NCBI GenBank assembly: GCA_963681505.1
Contig: OY811981.1
Coordinates: 5,363,727-5,427,726 of the forward strand
Origin: Eunapius fragilis
Taxonomy: Eukaryota > Porifera > Demospongiae > Spongillida > Spongillidae
DNA length: 64,000 bases
Reading direction: 5' to 3'
This document shows, piece after piece, positions 1 through 11,274 of this stretch (positions are counted from its first letter, which is position 1; each line of letters starts with the position of its first letter). Under the pieces are notes generated by a model. That model was not told the DNA's origin. It worked only from the letters and a program-made list of their open reading frames with translations, and searched no databases. The translations under genes were made by a program, and so were the position numbers.

Positions 1-59
1 GACAGAGGTTTTTTTTATTAGCTTTTGATGTATCAGTGATGTCCTCGCTTAATCCTTAA

Positions 60-238
60 CTCATTGTGGAAGTAGGAACGTCATCTGGAATAGCATCAAG
101 AGCAGCAGAAGAATGCAAGTATGCAAATAATGATGTGAAGTATATGGGTCTAGGGCTGCTGTGCATTCCTGTAGCTGTAAAGACACATCCATTCTGGGGT
201 ACAGAGGCAAAACATGCTTTGTCACAGTCAACTTTCAG
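60..238 (+). mobile_element. Retroelement polymerase fossil, C-terminal fragment
   Basis: The plus strand reads as a short stretch resembling the tail domain that follows reverse transcriptase in retroelement polymerases abundant in sponges and cnidarians (an A-A-E-E-x-K-Y segment followed by I-P-V-A-V-x-T and F-W-G-x-E-A). It is a small isolated fragment of a broken element. The family is not fixed; I recognise the pattern from memory only. Confidence 0.4.
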
Positions 239-619
239 TTAGGACCAATGGTTACGGGTGTCGAGCAGATTGTATAGCCATCTCAGTTTGACTTCAGTAG
301 GGGCCAAAGCCAGAGCATCCTTAGCAAGTCCTACTGCCTTTTTAATTGCGTTTATCATCTATTATTCAGTGTGTAACAATAGTAGGCATCATTGTATGTA
401 TGTCTTCCAATTACAATTATCAATAGGTAATAGTAACGTTTAATACGTACACATGCATAATAAGAACTGAAAGAAATAACGATCGGAGTTTAGAATGTCG
501 TGGCACCAGGTTTGCCTCTGGAACTTTGCTGTTAATGGCTCCGGCATTTGATCGTACAAGAATTATACTGCCCTATCTGCCCAAGAACTTGGTTCATGAT
601 GAGAGCTAAACTGGTCATC

Positions 620-943
620 TTATCTGAGATGTGGGCAGATAAACTGGAGATAGATATAGGGCTTCAGATGGGGAAAGATGGTTACCGAACTGTGACATTG
701 CATGCCAGGTGATGATGACACATTGATAGCATTGCATAACGAAGCAACAGGCAGCTGAAGGATGGTGAACCAAGGAACACAACCAAAGACTCCTCTACAC
801 AAACTCAACTGAGGTAGCTTCCATAAAATATCTGTGGTATCTGCTCCTGCTAATGCCTGATAGATGGTATCACCATAATTCTCCAGTGCAGACTGAATAA
901 AGCATGGTGGGGTACTGAGCCCTGATGAGGATGTGTAAAGCAT
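620..943 (-). mobile_element. Retroelement polymerase fossil, RT thumb-region fragment
   Basis: The minus strand has a 107-codon open stretch with an A-L-E-N-Y-G-D segment and L-W-K-L-P-Q-L-S-L. This spacing resembles the region just after the catalytic RT core in the same retroelement group as the fragment at 60-238. It lies on the opposite strand from that fragment, so the two are probably not one insertion. It is broken and of uncertain family. Confidence 0.33.
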
Positions 944-1040
944 GGTGGGATAGCCCTGATGGGATCCCAGGTATCACTAGGCTGGGATCCTGAGGGTCAC
1001 TAGGTTGTACTGGGGTATTAGTTCAGCTCACTGATACTAA

Positions 1041-1227
1041 ACATTTGTGTAGATTGATATAGACCAATTTTCTTGGATCATTGCTCCACCCCAGTTAAGG
1101 ACGAACAGTTCCGAGTCATCGAAGACATGGTCCATGGTCGGGACACGTTCGTAAGCTTACCAACAGGTTACGGCGTTACGGGAGCAATGATCCAAGAAAA
1201 TTGGTCTATATCAATCTACACAAATGT
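1041..1227. mobile_element. Fold-back element carrying a RecQ-like helicase fragment
   Basis: Two 47-bp arms (1041-1087 and 1181-1227) are perfect inverted copies and enclose 93 bp. The centre, read on the plus strand from 1088, encodes a helicase-like stretch including GRDTFVSLPTGYG, which matches motif I (Walker A) of RecQ-type DEAD/H helicases except that the open frame runs into the right arm before the expected K-S. The identical arms suggest a young duplication. It is either a MITE-like element that captured helicase sequence or an end of a larger element. No target-site duplication is obvious. Confidence 0.6.
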
Positions 1228-1689
1228 GTGTGCCCAAATCTGTTATCTGAGCTGGCCTGAGGTGGTACATGTATGAGTTTATTAACGATATGCTGCTTAT
1301 TGTATTTATTGAAGCTAACGGCAGTGTTGAATTTATAATTACCTGCGATAGTAATTAAAATTTTGTCTTGATTTTTGTATAACGTTGCATACTTACAGAT
1401 TTGGGCCCAGCCAATATAGTTTGCGTTAGCAGCTTCTCTTCATATTTGCCTCTCTTCTACCTCCATACCAACTTAATGTACAGCATGCAATAGATGCGAT
1501 TTGGGTGGTTTTATGTTGAGATGTGACTGAGTAGGGCAAGGTCCAGTGCAAGAGTGGTGTGTCTCCCAGCCAAGTTGGGATGAGTATATCTGCAGGTTTC
1601 TGCTGTTTTCCAGGCAGGATGTACGGTTTTGCATGCAATAGACAATGTCTCGAATTGTGTTGTGTTGTTGCCAGAATGAAATTGCTATT

Positions 1690-2058
1690 TCATTTACAAT
1701 CTGCATGTTGCATGGTGTCTGGATACATCATGATCCTTGCCACAGAATGGGCAACCAACCACCATGTCACCTCACTGCAGATTGCCATCATCAGGTGTGA
1801 GGGACAAGCCAAGTAGTTGGTTAGTGATAGTAGGTAGCCATGCTGATGAGGGGCAGAAACTGCAGCAAGTCTGGCTTTGTCATTGGTGTTTTGTTGATGT
1901 TTATGACAACAAAGAATCAGCTTTATCAGTATTGGATGAGAGTAAGATTTGGGAAACACTGAGCTTTCTAGATGTGATGTCAATGGGTGGTACAGTCCAA
2001 CCAACCAGCCGATTGTATGAAGTGACAGCCTTTTTGGAGATGTTCTCACACAGTCCAT
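1690..2058 (-). mobile_element. Retroelement polymerase fossil, post-RT fragment
   Basis: The minus strand contains A-R-L-A-A-V-S-A-P-H followed by a hydrophobic stretch, resembling the S-A-P-H-x-G-D-W-L segment between the RT and tail domains of the same polymerase group. It is broken and separate from the 620-943 fragment. The family call is tentative. Confidence 0.33.
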
Positions 2059-2839
2059 GGCATATCACATGGGCTCTATAGCAATGGCTTCATAGTGGCT
2101 GCGTTGTGTTGTGATTATTATCACGAGCAAGTCATTTGCATGTTTTATCTTAAGCTCAGGTGGGTTTGACATCGGATTCAAGCTATAGGTGAATCCTTAA
2201 ATTAAATAGTTCCGACGGCCGACCCTAATTTCATCCTACCGGCTGGCGGGCTTTCGACCCTATATACATGCTGCTTGGTAGGCAAAGGATGCAGTGGTAT
2301 ATAGAGGTGTATAGAGGGCCCACGCTGGATACTGTTATGCCATTAAGCAGAATTATCCTGCTAAGTATATATTTATAAGCCTGTCTGCATGAACAAATGC
2401 AGCGGCCGAGTTTTTCACAAAATATGCCATGGGCATCATTCATGTATTAATCTATATGCTTTAGTACTTCATTTCGTTTCAACTTTTACATTCTACGTGT
2501 CATCGTATTGTTGGCACATACGTATACGTATACAGTGCATCCATATTCGTTGTCAGTAGTTTGAACAAACGTATATATTAATCAGTATTGATTATACCAC
2601 AGATACTTGATTATACCGAAGTGTATTAATACACAGAGATCTCTGGTAACTAGAACCAGTTTGGAGCACACCATACTACTGACATCGGCCATAATGTTAT
2701 TACAGACTGCAGCTAAAAAGTCCCCCATTTAAACAAAGAGGAGACCGCTGCATCATGCATGTATGGACTGGGGACTGCGTCCATAATTGGTCGATCGCGA
2801 ATTCATGAGGGGCGTGAAGCATCCTGTTACAAAGGGAAG
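2059..2839. other. Non-coding stretch upstream of WDR45B
   Basis: I see no coding exon or RNA gene here. It should contain the promoter and 5' leader of the WDR45B gene, but no TATA box or initiator can be pointed to with confidence. Confidence 0.3.
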
Positions 2840-5447
2840 ATGAGTAACGTTATTTCACAGAGTATGTCCCATACGTCTAATGGGCTTTTGTTTGCAGGCT
2901 GGAACCAGGACCACGGTGAGTAGTGAAATAACCCGTTTACGCTGTCGGTGCAGTAGTTAAGGTGGTCGTGTATTCCATTATCACATGGGAATGGCTAGCC
3001 ACCACTGTTTATTTATTTGGCTTTGTATGTGTGTTTGTATGCGTGCGTGCATTTGCTTATTTATGTGAATACATGTAGGTCTATATATGCACGTGTGTGG
3101 GTTTGTGTACAAGTCATCACGAAGGAGGGGAAATGTTAGGTCTTCGCGTAAACTTATTTATACACGTCTTTGACCCGTGTACACGTATACGGTTCTCTTC
3201 TTGCCGTGACAGTCATTGTGTCCTCACGTCCGCAGGGTGCTTCGCTTGTGGAATGGAGAATGGATTTAGAATATATAACTGCGACCCTCTTAAAGAAAAG
3301 GAGAGACAAGGTAAACCCCAGGAGGGTGGAAGGAAATGTTCGGTTTGTTGGTGTGCAGGAGGAAGGTGCCATACTGGTGTGATGTTAAGTGTGAATGATA
3401 CTGATACAATTTTTCTTGTTTTTGTTTCCTTCTAGACTTTGAAGATGGCGGTCTTGGTTATGTGGAGATGCTGTTCAGATGCAATTACCTAGCACTTGTT
3501 GGTGGGGGGCCCAGACCTAAATATCCAGAAAACAAAGGTGCGCAATAAGCGAGTGTGTGTGCATATGAGGAGGTTATGCATGCAGGCGAGGGGGAAGGTG
3601 ACTACAGGGAGGGGGAAGGTGGGTACAGGGAAAGGGAAGGTGGATAAGGGAGGGGGAAGGTGGATACAGGGAAAGGGAAGGTGGATAAGGGAGGGGGAAG
3701 GTGGATACAGGGAAAGGGAAGGTGGGTACAGGGAGGGAGAAGGTGACTACAGGAAGGTGGGTATGTAGGGAGAAGGTGGGTACAGGGAGAGGGAAGGTGG
3801 GTATGTTATGTATGCGTGCAGGGAGGGAGAAGGTGGGTAGTGTATTTGATATGTTTATGCACAGGAGGGGGAACTCTCCCTGCCGATCTCATGCCCTTAC
3901 CTTGTTGGCGTTATGATCCATTATGTGCTTGTATATTATCTGGACGACCTAAGAGACTTCCTGTGCATGTATATAGTGTTCATAATGTACAATGACCTAA
4001 CGTTGCTTATAAGCCCCCTCCTTTACTCCTGACCCAAAAAAAAAGGAGTCGTGTTTAAATGTGCGTATCTCCGTGACTATGTACCTTAAATTGTCAAAAT
4101 CATGCAAGAATGCCGTCTTCCTTCCTGCAGTGTTTTATACATTATACAACTGTTTCCATGGAGATGGAGGGAGGGGGAGGGGCACTTATAAGTGATACTT
4201 TATGGTGTGCATGTATTTGTGAGTCTTTATAATATTTATCTGCCCTTCATTGGCATTTTGTTCTATACTCCGATGGATTGAGAAGGGGAGGAGAGGGGGA
4301 GAGGAGGGAGAAGGGAGGGGAAGAGGACCACAATTGCATTAAGGACTCCTTTACCCTAAAATGGGTCCATGGCCTCCTTCCATGAGGAGACATATTAGAT
4401 GTGAAAATCAATGCATTTGAAAGATTCCTTAGTTGTGTGATTACCATTAAGTACTGTGGTGTTTCGTGTATTCACATTAACTGACTATCTGTTTGCCACC
4501 TTTGATACATATGCGTTGGTAGTGTGTGAATTGCTTTCTGGATGTGTGGGGCTGGAGGTTAGGTGTGATTGTGCTAAACAGAATTGCAAAGCAGCGTCAA
4601 CAAGAAGGATTGTTAGAGCACTCTTCAGGTCTTAGGGTGGGGTTGAAGACCCCTTGGGTCTTAGGGTAACCTCATCAAAGGCCCCTTGGGTCTTAGGGTA
4701 GCCTGGTTGAAGGCCCCTTGGGTCTTAGGGTAGCCTGGTTGAAGGCCCCTTGGGTCTTAGTGGAGGGTCGAAGGCCCCTTGGGTCTTAGGGTAGGGTTGA
4801 AGGCCCCTCGGGTCTTAGGGTAGCCTCATCAAATGCTCCTTGGGTCTTAGGGTAGCCTGGTTGAAGGCCCCTTGGGTCGTAGGGTAGCCTGGTCGAAGGC
4901 CCCCTTGGGTCTTAGGGTAGGGTCGAAGGCCCCTTGGGTCTTAAGGTAGCCTCATCAAAGGCCCCTTGGGTCTTAGGGTAGGGTTGAAGGCACCTTGCGT
5001 AGGCAACTGTTCATGGTGTACTCCAAATACCATGTCAGATCTCACATAAAAGTGTACACTTCATCACATTAATTAACCCCATACATCATCAAAGGGCCGA
5101 GAGATTTGAAAAAGAGCCAGGGGTTAATGTGATGAGGTGTACAGGGTAATGTGATGAGATGTACAGGGTAATGTGATGAGGTGTACAGGGTAATGTGATG
5201 AGGTGTACAGGGTAATGTGATGAGGTGTACAGGGTAATGTGATGAGGTGTACAGGGTAATGTGATGAGGTGTACAGGGTAATGTGAGGGTAATGTGATGA
5301 GGTGTACAGGGGTAATGTGAGGGTAATGTGATGAGGTGTACAGGGTAATGTGATGAGGTGCCTTTGAACACATTTACACCATGCAGTGATATTCAGTAAT
5401 CACCTGTACTGTCTGCTTGGTGTACCCAGCCTGTGTTGATTGTTGTC

Positions 5448-5522
<75 letters not shown>

Positions 5523-6550
5523 CACACACATCACATACACACACACGCACACACACTCACACCATACCACACACACTCACACCACACCCATGCGCACACA
5601 CATGCATACAACTCTCTTCTATTGCAGTGATAATTTGGGATGATCTTAAAAAGGAGATTGTAACGGAACTAGAGTTTGATGGTCCTGTTCGAAGTGTTAA
5701 GCTAAAGAGAGACAGGTTTGATATGGGATGGTAGCAATGGTGTGCAGTGGTAGCATGTCCACTTTGTGCAGAGTGTTCATTTGTACATAGTACGCTGTGT
5801 GTGTATGTGTGTGTAGTGTGTGTGTGTGTGTGCACATGTGTGGGATGTTTAGATGTTTGTATACATGTAAATGTACGTGTGGGCAAGTATGTGTGGGACT
5901 ATGTACCACCCAGCAACTGCAGTAGAACAAAAATTAAGGTGCACATATGTACACACATGTATGTGATGAACGATTGCAGTGTAGGGGGAGGGTGTGGGGG
6001 TCAGGAGGGTAGGGTGTGGGGTCAGGAGGGTAGGGTGTGGGGTCAGGAAGGTAGGGTGTGGGGGTCAGGAGGGTAAGGTGTGGGGGTCAGGAGGGTAGGG
6101 TGTGGGGGTCAGGAGGTAGGTGTGGGGGTCAGGAGGGTAGGGTGTGGGGGTCAGGAGGGTAAGGTGTGGGGGTCAGGAGGGTAGGATGTGGGGGTCAGGA
6201 GGTAGGTGTGGGGGTCAGGAGGGTAGGGTGTGGGGTCAGGAGGGTAGGGTGTGGGGTCAGGAAGGTAGGGTGTGGGGGTCAGGAGGGTAGTGTGTGGGGT
6301 CAGGAGGGTAGGGTGTGGGGGTCAGGAGGGTAGGGTGTGGGGATAGGAGGGTAGGGTGTGGGGGTCAAGAGGGTGCGTCCCAAATGAGCTACAGCTCAGC
6401 GATTGTATGCAGTGGGTGTGATCCTGTCTGCCCCCTCTGCTAAATGCAAATATGTGTTTATTCATTACTATGTGTATACCTCCATGTATTTCATTTATAT
6501 TTGTGTATGCTTTCATGTGTGTTTGCATGAGTATGTGTGTGTGTTTGTGT

Positions 6551-6590
<40 letters not shown>

Positions 6591-7475
6591 AAATCAGGAT
6601 ATGTGCTTACTGCTTGTAATAGATGGCTTAGTTGTGATGTGTGAGTTATTTGGTGTGCTTTATGAGTTTCAATATGCCAACTCCTACCTTGTTGTTGTGG
6701 GCTATGCCCCTCCCACCTTGTTGTGTGCTATGCCCCTCCCACCTTGTTGTGTGCTATGCCCCTCCCACCTTTTTGTTGTGTGCTATGCCCCTCCCACCTT
6801 TTTGTTGTGTGCTATGCCCCTCCCACCTTGTTGTGTGCTATGCCCCTCCCACCTTGTTGTTGTGTGCTATGCCCCTCCCACCTTGTTGTGTGCTATGCCC
6901 CTCCCACCTTGTTGTGTGCTATGCCCCTCCCACCTTGTTGTGTGCTATGCCCCTCCCACCTTGTTGTGTGCTATGCCCCTCCCACCTTGTTGTGTGCTAT
7001 GCCCCTCCCACCTTGTTGTTGTGTGCTATGCCCCTCCCACCTTTTTGTTGTGTGCTATGCCCCTCCCACCTTGTTGTTGTGTGCTATGCCCCTCCCACCT
7101 TTTTGTTGTGTGCTATGCCCCTCCCACTTTGTTGTTGTGTGCTATGCCCCTCCCACCTTGTTGTTGTGTGCTATGCCCCTCCCACCTTGTTGTTGTGTTG
7201 GCTTTAAGTGCTATCTTTCTCCTGCACACAGGATAATTGTTGTTCTGGAGAAAATGATTCGTATCTACAATTTTACAAGGATACCCCAGGAGCTACACCG
7301 GATTGAAACAGCTTCAAATCCAAGGGGTAAGTGGGCGGGGCGACTCTTGTCCCATCCTGTAGCATTGAAGGGGGAGGGGGGGGGGGGGGGGGGGGGGGGG
7401 AGGGAAACTAGCATGAAGTGTCCAGGTCCCCAGGGAGGTGTTTCATCGTCTTCTTTGACCTTTCCCTTTCCCCTC

Positions 7476-7574
<99 letters not shown>

Positions 7575-7765
7575 AGGTCTGTGTGCTCTCTCTCCAACCA
7601 CCACCAACTCCATACTGGCATATCCAGGCGTGGAGGTGGGGCATGTCAACTTGGTCGATCTGTCAGACATGGAGAAGCCAACTGTGGACATCCCTGCGCA
7701 TGAGGCAGCTCTCAGCTGCATAGCTCTGAACCTCCAAGGAACACAGCTGGCCACTGCGTCTGAGA

Positions 7766-7804
<39 letters not shown>

Positions 7805-10800
7805 TTGTGTGTGTGTGTGTGGGTGTGCGTGTATGTGTGCACGCACGCTTATGTGTGTGTGTTTTGTGTGTGTGCGTGTGTTGTGAGTGTGTTAAGGGGA
7901 CCTTGCCATTCATTTGCATGCACACACTTATGCTGTGAGGCATTAAAGACGTTTGTGTATGTGCACCGGCCATTAATATCTGGTTGTTAAGGTCACACCA
8001 CCATACATGTACACATTATTTCTATTTTTATTTATGTTGAACTAATGTAACCTGGGAATGTATTTAGTAGGTAATTAATCCCTGGAAACAATCTTTTTCC
8101 TTTTATGGTCAAGCCCATATGGTATTTATGTGTTAGTATTGTTACTATACAATGACATTTACTGCAATGATAACATTGGATTGCCACATAGGGCTTCCAT
8201 CCATGCCCTAATTCAAGAACATCCTGGTATATGATATTAAGGGTGCCACCTGAGGGATTAGGGGGGCATCACCTGAGGGATTAGGGGGGCATAGCCTGAG
8301 GGATTAGGGATGCCACCTGAGGGATTAGGGGGCATCACCTGAGGGATTAGGGATGCCACCTGAGAGATTAGGGGTGCCATCTGAGGGATTAGGGGTACCA
8401 CCCTCTGCCTAACTACGTGTACAGGACATATTTACACATTGGTGTGTCCATGTGTTGTGCTGACAATGCACATTAGCATGTGCCACATTTTACACGTGTG
8501 TGTGTGTGTGTGCAGTGGGATGCCATGCCTATGTAGGCGGCTCATTTGAACCTGTTTCTGGGTGTATTCAACACATGCTTGTACATGTACAGGTCAGTAG
8601 GGTATTTCCCTCTAACCTCATTTCAGAACTAATATTGAAATGAATGTATTAGTACGCAAATTAAAACCACCACCTGTGTGAGAGGCTCTAATTCTCCACC
8701 TTACTGTGTGAGAGGCTGTAATTTTTTTTCTTTTCGGATAGAAATTTTAAAAATCCCTAAATGTGATTACATCATTCCCCCCCCCCCCCCCACACACAAC
8801 TTAGAATATGTACAGAATTTGCTGTTCATATTAAGAAGACACTTTTCCACAAGTGCATGTGGCTTACAGCTTACATAGTTGCATGTATTATGTTTACAAA
8901 GGCCTAGATGCTTTGGCCTTGGTTACTAAGGGATATAATCAGTGGTATCAGCTATTCATCTGGCAGGCCAATGTTTGCAAAACAGGCTTTTGAACTCTTG
9001 CTACCATGTATAATGAATTCTTTTCCATTCAGCTTTGATATGCCTTTGTCTGCACTGTCTGTGTTGTTTCCTCTCCATAATGTCTCTGTGTTTCTTGCCC
9101 TCCATGATGTCTCTGTGCTACTTACCTCCCCCTCCCCCCCCCCACCATGTGTGGTATGATGTACATTTATGGAAATTATATGTGCGTTTGGAAGCCATAC
9201 GCAGTTGCAGTTTGTAGTTGGCCCTTTTGTACATGGTGTTATGATATGTTGTTATGCATTGATATACAAGTATCAAATTGTTTGTTCGAATGACGGAGTC
9301 AAATATGTAGAGTGATCTACATGTATGTGTGTACATAATTTGCGTTTTTATGTATATGGGGTGAATGCGAACACCTGTGTGTAGGCTAGATCTCTCTGTG
9401 TGTAGGCTAGATATCTCTGTGTGTAGGCTAGATCTCTCTGTGTGTAATTGGGTTTTTGTGCATGTATATGTCACCTCTTTTTAACGTAACTCATCAACCT
9501 GTGGGTTTGGAGGAATTTCCAATAGATATGTGGAATGGTTTGCAAATAAATGGGAGGAAGAGTTAATGACAGAGTTGCCTGTTGGCTGTTTTGCAGGGCA
9601 CACTCATCAGGGTCTACAACACCCAGACTCACGAGCAGTTGCTTGAGCTGCGAAGGGGAGCTGCAAATGCCAGCATATACTGGTACGGGGAGTGAGTTAC
9701 CTATAGCCCCCCCCCCCCCCCCCCCCCCCTCCATCAGGTGTGTTTCAGCTTTGTATACTGCCCTGCCCACTCTGATCACATGGATAAGGACATCTGTGTT
9801 GACACTTGTGGTTTTATAGTCATTCCAGGGTAATTGAGATGTTTTTAAAAATGTGGAGACAGTAGCATGTAACTGAAATCCATAGCTCTGTTGTTGACAT
9901 TCTGATAGTGTTTGTACTTTCTACATTGGATACAGTATGTAACCCTTGCATGGACGTGTGTGGGTATGTGTGCATGTGTGTGTGTGTGTGTGTGTATGTG
10001 TGTGTGTGTGAAGGATATCCATCAAGGTCCACTTGTAGGTTCGGTGTTATTGCATGTTATACGTCCACCAAACAATATGTACATGTATGTGTATTGTGTA
10101 CACGTGCACACACAGCCCCCCCCCCCACGCACACACACACTGCTTTAATAACCCCCATACACTGCTCTAATAGCCCCCCACACACACTGCTCTAATAGCC
10201 CCCACACACTGCTCTAATAGCCCCCCACACACTGCTCTAATAGCCCCCCACACACTGCTCTAATAGCCCCCACACACTGCTCTAATAGCCCCCCACACAC
10301 TGCTCTAATAGCCCCCCACACACTGCTCTAATAGCCCCCCACACACTGCTCTAATAGCCCCCCACACACTGCTCTAATAGCCCCCCACACACTGCTCTAA
10401 TAGCCCCCCACACACTGCTCTAATAGCCCCCCACACACTGCTCTAATAGCCCCCCTCCCCCACACACTGCTTTAATAGCTCCCATTCACGCTGCTCTAAT
10501 AGCCCCCACACCCTGCTCTCATAGCCCCTCCACACACACACTGCTTTAATAGCCCCTACACTTAGAGCAGCAATAGCCCCCCCACACACACTGCTCTAAT
10601 AACACCACACAGTACACATACTGTTTCAGTAGCCTTGTGTGCACATACGCAGTACTAATAGTCAGTACACGTAATGCTGTAATAGCTCATCAACCCCTCT
10701 CCCATGCTACATGTATTGTTCTAATAGCCCCCCCCCCCCCCCCCCCCTTCCCCCATTTTTTAAAGCATCAACTTCAATCAAGACTCAACATTGCTGTGTG

Positions 10801-11274
10801 TGTCAAGTGACCATGGCACAATACATGTTTTCAGTGAGGATCCATCCAGAAATAGGACCTCTAGGTGTGTTTCAATTTCCGTCATTATGCTATTATATTA
10901 CGTATTTATTTAATTGTTAGTCTATCGAAGGCTAGAGGGATCCTTCCAAAGTACTTCAGTTCTAATTGGAGCTTCACCAAATTCCAGATCCCAGCAGGAA
11001 TACACTGTATATGTGCGTTTGGAAACGATAAGAAGTCTGTTATTGGTAAGAGCCAGTGGCCCATATAACAACTATCTTGGAATATACAATCGTATGTCCT
11101 TCAACCCAGTTGTGTAAATCCTAATTATGGCAGGTATTTCCCCGATTACATAATCTGTTGTGTCCTTTTGCAGCCATCTGTGCGGACGGAAGCTATTACA
11201 AGTATTCATTCGATAACAAGGGAGAAAGCCACATTGACTCTTGCTGCAAATTTTTACAGATGACAGACGACTGA
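2840..11274 (+). CDS. WDR45B: WD repeat phosphoinositide-interacting protein 3 (WIPI3), complete ten-exon gene
   Basis: Exons: 2840-2915, 3236-3310, 3436-3537, 5628-5715, 7232-7326, 7577-7767, 9597-9682, 10766-10864, 10921-11045, 11174-11274. All introns are GT-AG and phases agree, giving 345 aa (the human protein is 344 aa as I recall). The N-terminus ...[13 protein letters not shown] continues into [15 protein letters not shown] and DPLKEKERQ, the WDR45B version rather than WDR45. The PROPPIN signature L-R-R-G lies at residues 227-230 (exon 7), and the C-terminal blade has [10 protein letters not shown]. PROPPINs are seven-bladed beta-propellers that bind PtdIns3P and PtdIns(3,5)P2 through this motif and act at autophagic membranes. 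The start is the ATG that gives the family N-terminus without an extra exon. Introns 3, 4, 5, 7 and 8 are swollen by minisatellites. Exon 6 abuts (GT)n on both sides, so its donor is the first GT of a microsatellite. Confidence 0.93.
3586..3840. repeat. Minisatellite, GGGAAGGTGGGTACA-type unit
   Basis: Purine-rich tandem repeat in WDR45B intron 3 built on a roughly 18-20 bp unit containing GGGAAGGTGG and TACAGGGA. Open frames across it are repeat artefacts. Confidence 0.8.
4640..4995. repeat. Minisatellite with an embedded TTAGGG in each unit
   Basis: About ten copies of a 30-33 bp unit containing GGCCCCTTGGGTCTTAGGGT lie in WDR45B intron 3. Most units contain one TTAGGG hexamer, but the hexamers are not contiguous, so this is not a telomeric array. 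Confidence 0.8.
5123..5362. repeat. 22-bp minisatellite
   Basis: About ten near-identical copies of a unit containing GTAATGTGATGAGGTGTACA lie in WDR45B intron 3. The long minus-strand frames rich in H-I-T-L-Y are products of this repeat. Confidence 0.85.
5448..5600. repeat. (CA)n microsatellite
   Basis: Long, nearly pure (CA)n that decays towards its 3' end and finishes about 30 bp before the exon 4 acceptor of WDR45B. Confidence 0.9.
5984..6372. repeat. G-rich 22-bp minisatellite, possible G-quadruplex
   Basis: About 18 copies of GTAGGGTGTGGGGGTCAGGA with small indels lie in WDR45B intron 4. Each unit carries G3-G5 runs on the coding strand, so both DNA and pre-mRNA could fold into G-quadruplexes (inference). 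Confidence 0.85.
6691..7197. repeat. 26-29 bp minisatellite
   Basis: About 18 copies of a unit containing CTATGCCCCTCCCACCTTGT with a variable (TTG)n linker lie in WDR45B intron 4. The apparent long reading frames here (C-A-M-P-L-P-P repeats in three frames) come from the repeat. It ends about 35 bp before exon 5. Confidence 0.9.
7478..7569. repeat. (GT)n microsatellite abutting a splice acceptor
   Basis: About 46 GT units end seven bases before the AG of the WDR45B exon 6 acceptor, so the usual polypyrimidine tract is replaced by alternating TG. Just upstream, 7376-7400 is a G homopolymer. Confidence 0.85.
8238..8401. repeat. 21-bp minisatellite
   Basis: Seven or eight copies of a unit containing CACCTGAGGGATTAGGG lie in WDR45B intron 6. 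This is a second repeat whose unit happens to contain TTAGGG. Confidence 0.8.
9376..9447. repeat. 20-bp minisatellite
   Basis: Between three and four copies of TGTGTGTAGGCTAGATCTCT in WDR45B intron 6. Confidence 0.75.
10137..10605. repeat. 23-bp minisatellite
   Basis: About 18 copies of TGCTCTAATAGCCCCCCACA in WDR45B intron 7. The 5' two-thirds is highly homogeneous and the 3' part is degenerate, suggesting recent expansion from one side. Confidence 0.85.

Noticed and set aside
4640-4995. Interstitial telomere array
   Set aside because: TTAGGG occurs once per 30-33 bp unit, not in tandem.
6641-7207. Long frames with C-A-M-P-L-P-P repeats in three phases
   Set aside because: They arise from a 26-29 bp minisatellite whose units stay open in all frames; they lie in a WDR45B intron.
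10137-10605. CRISPR-like array of spaced repeats
   Set aside because: It is a contiguous 23-bp minisatellite with no spacers, in a spliced animal gene.
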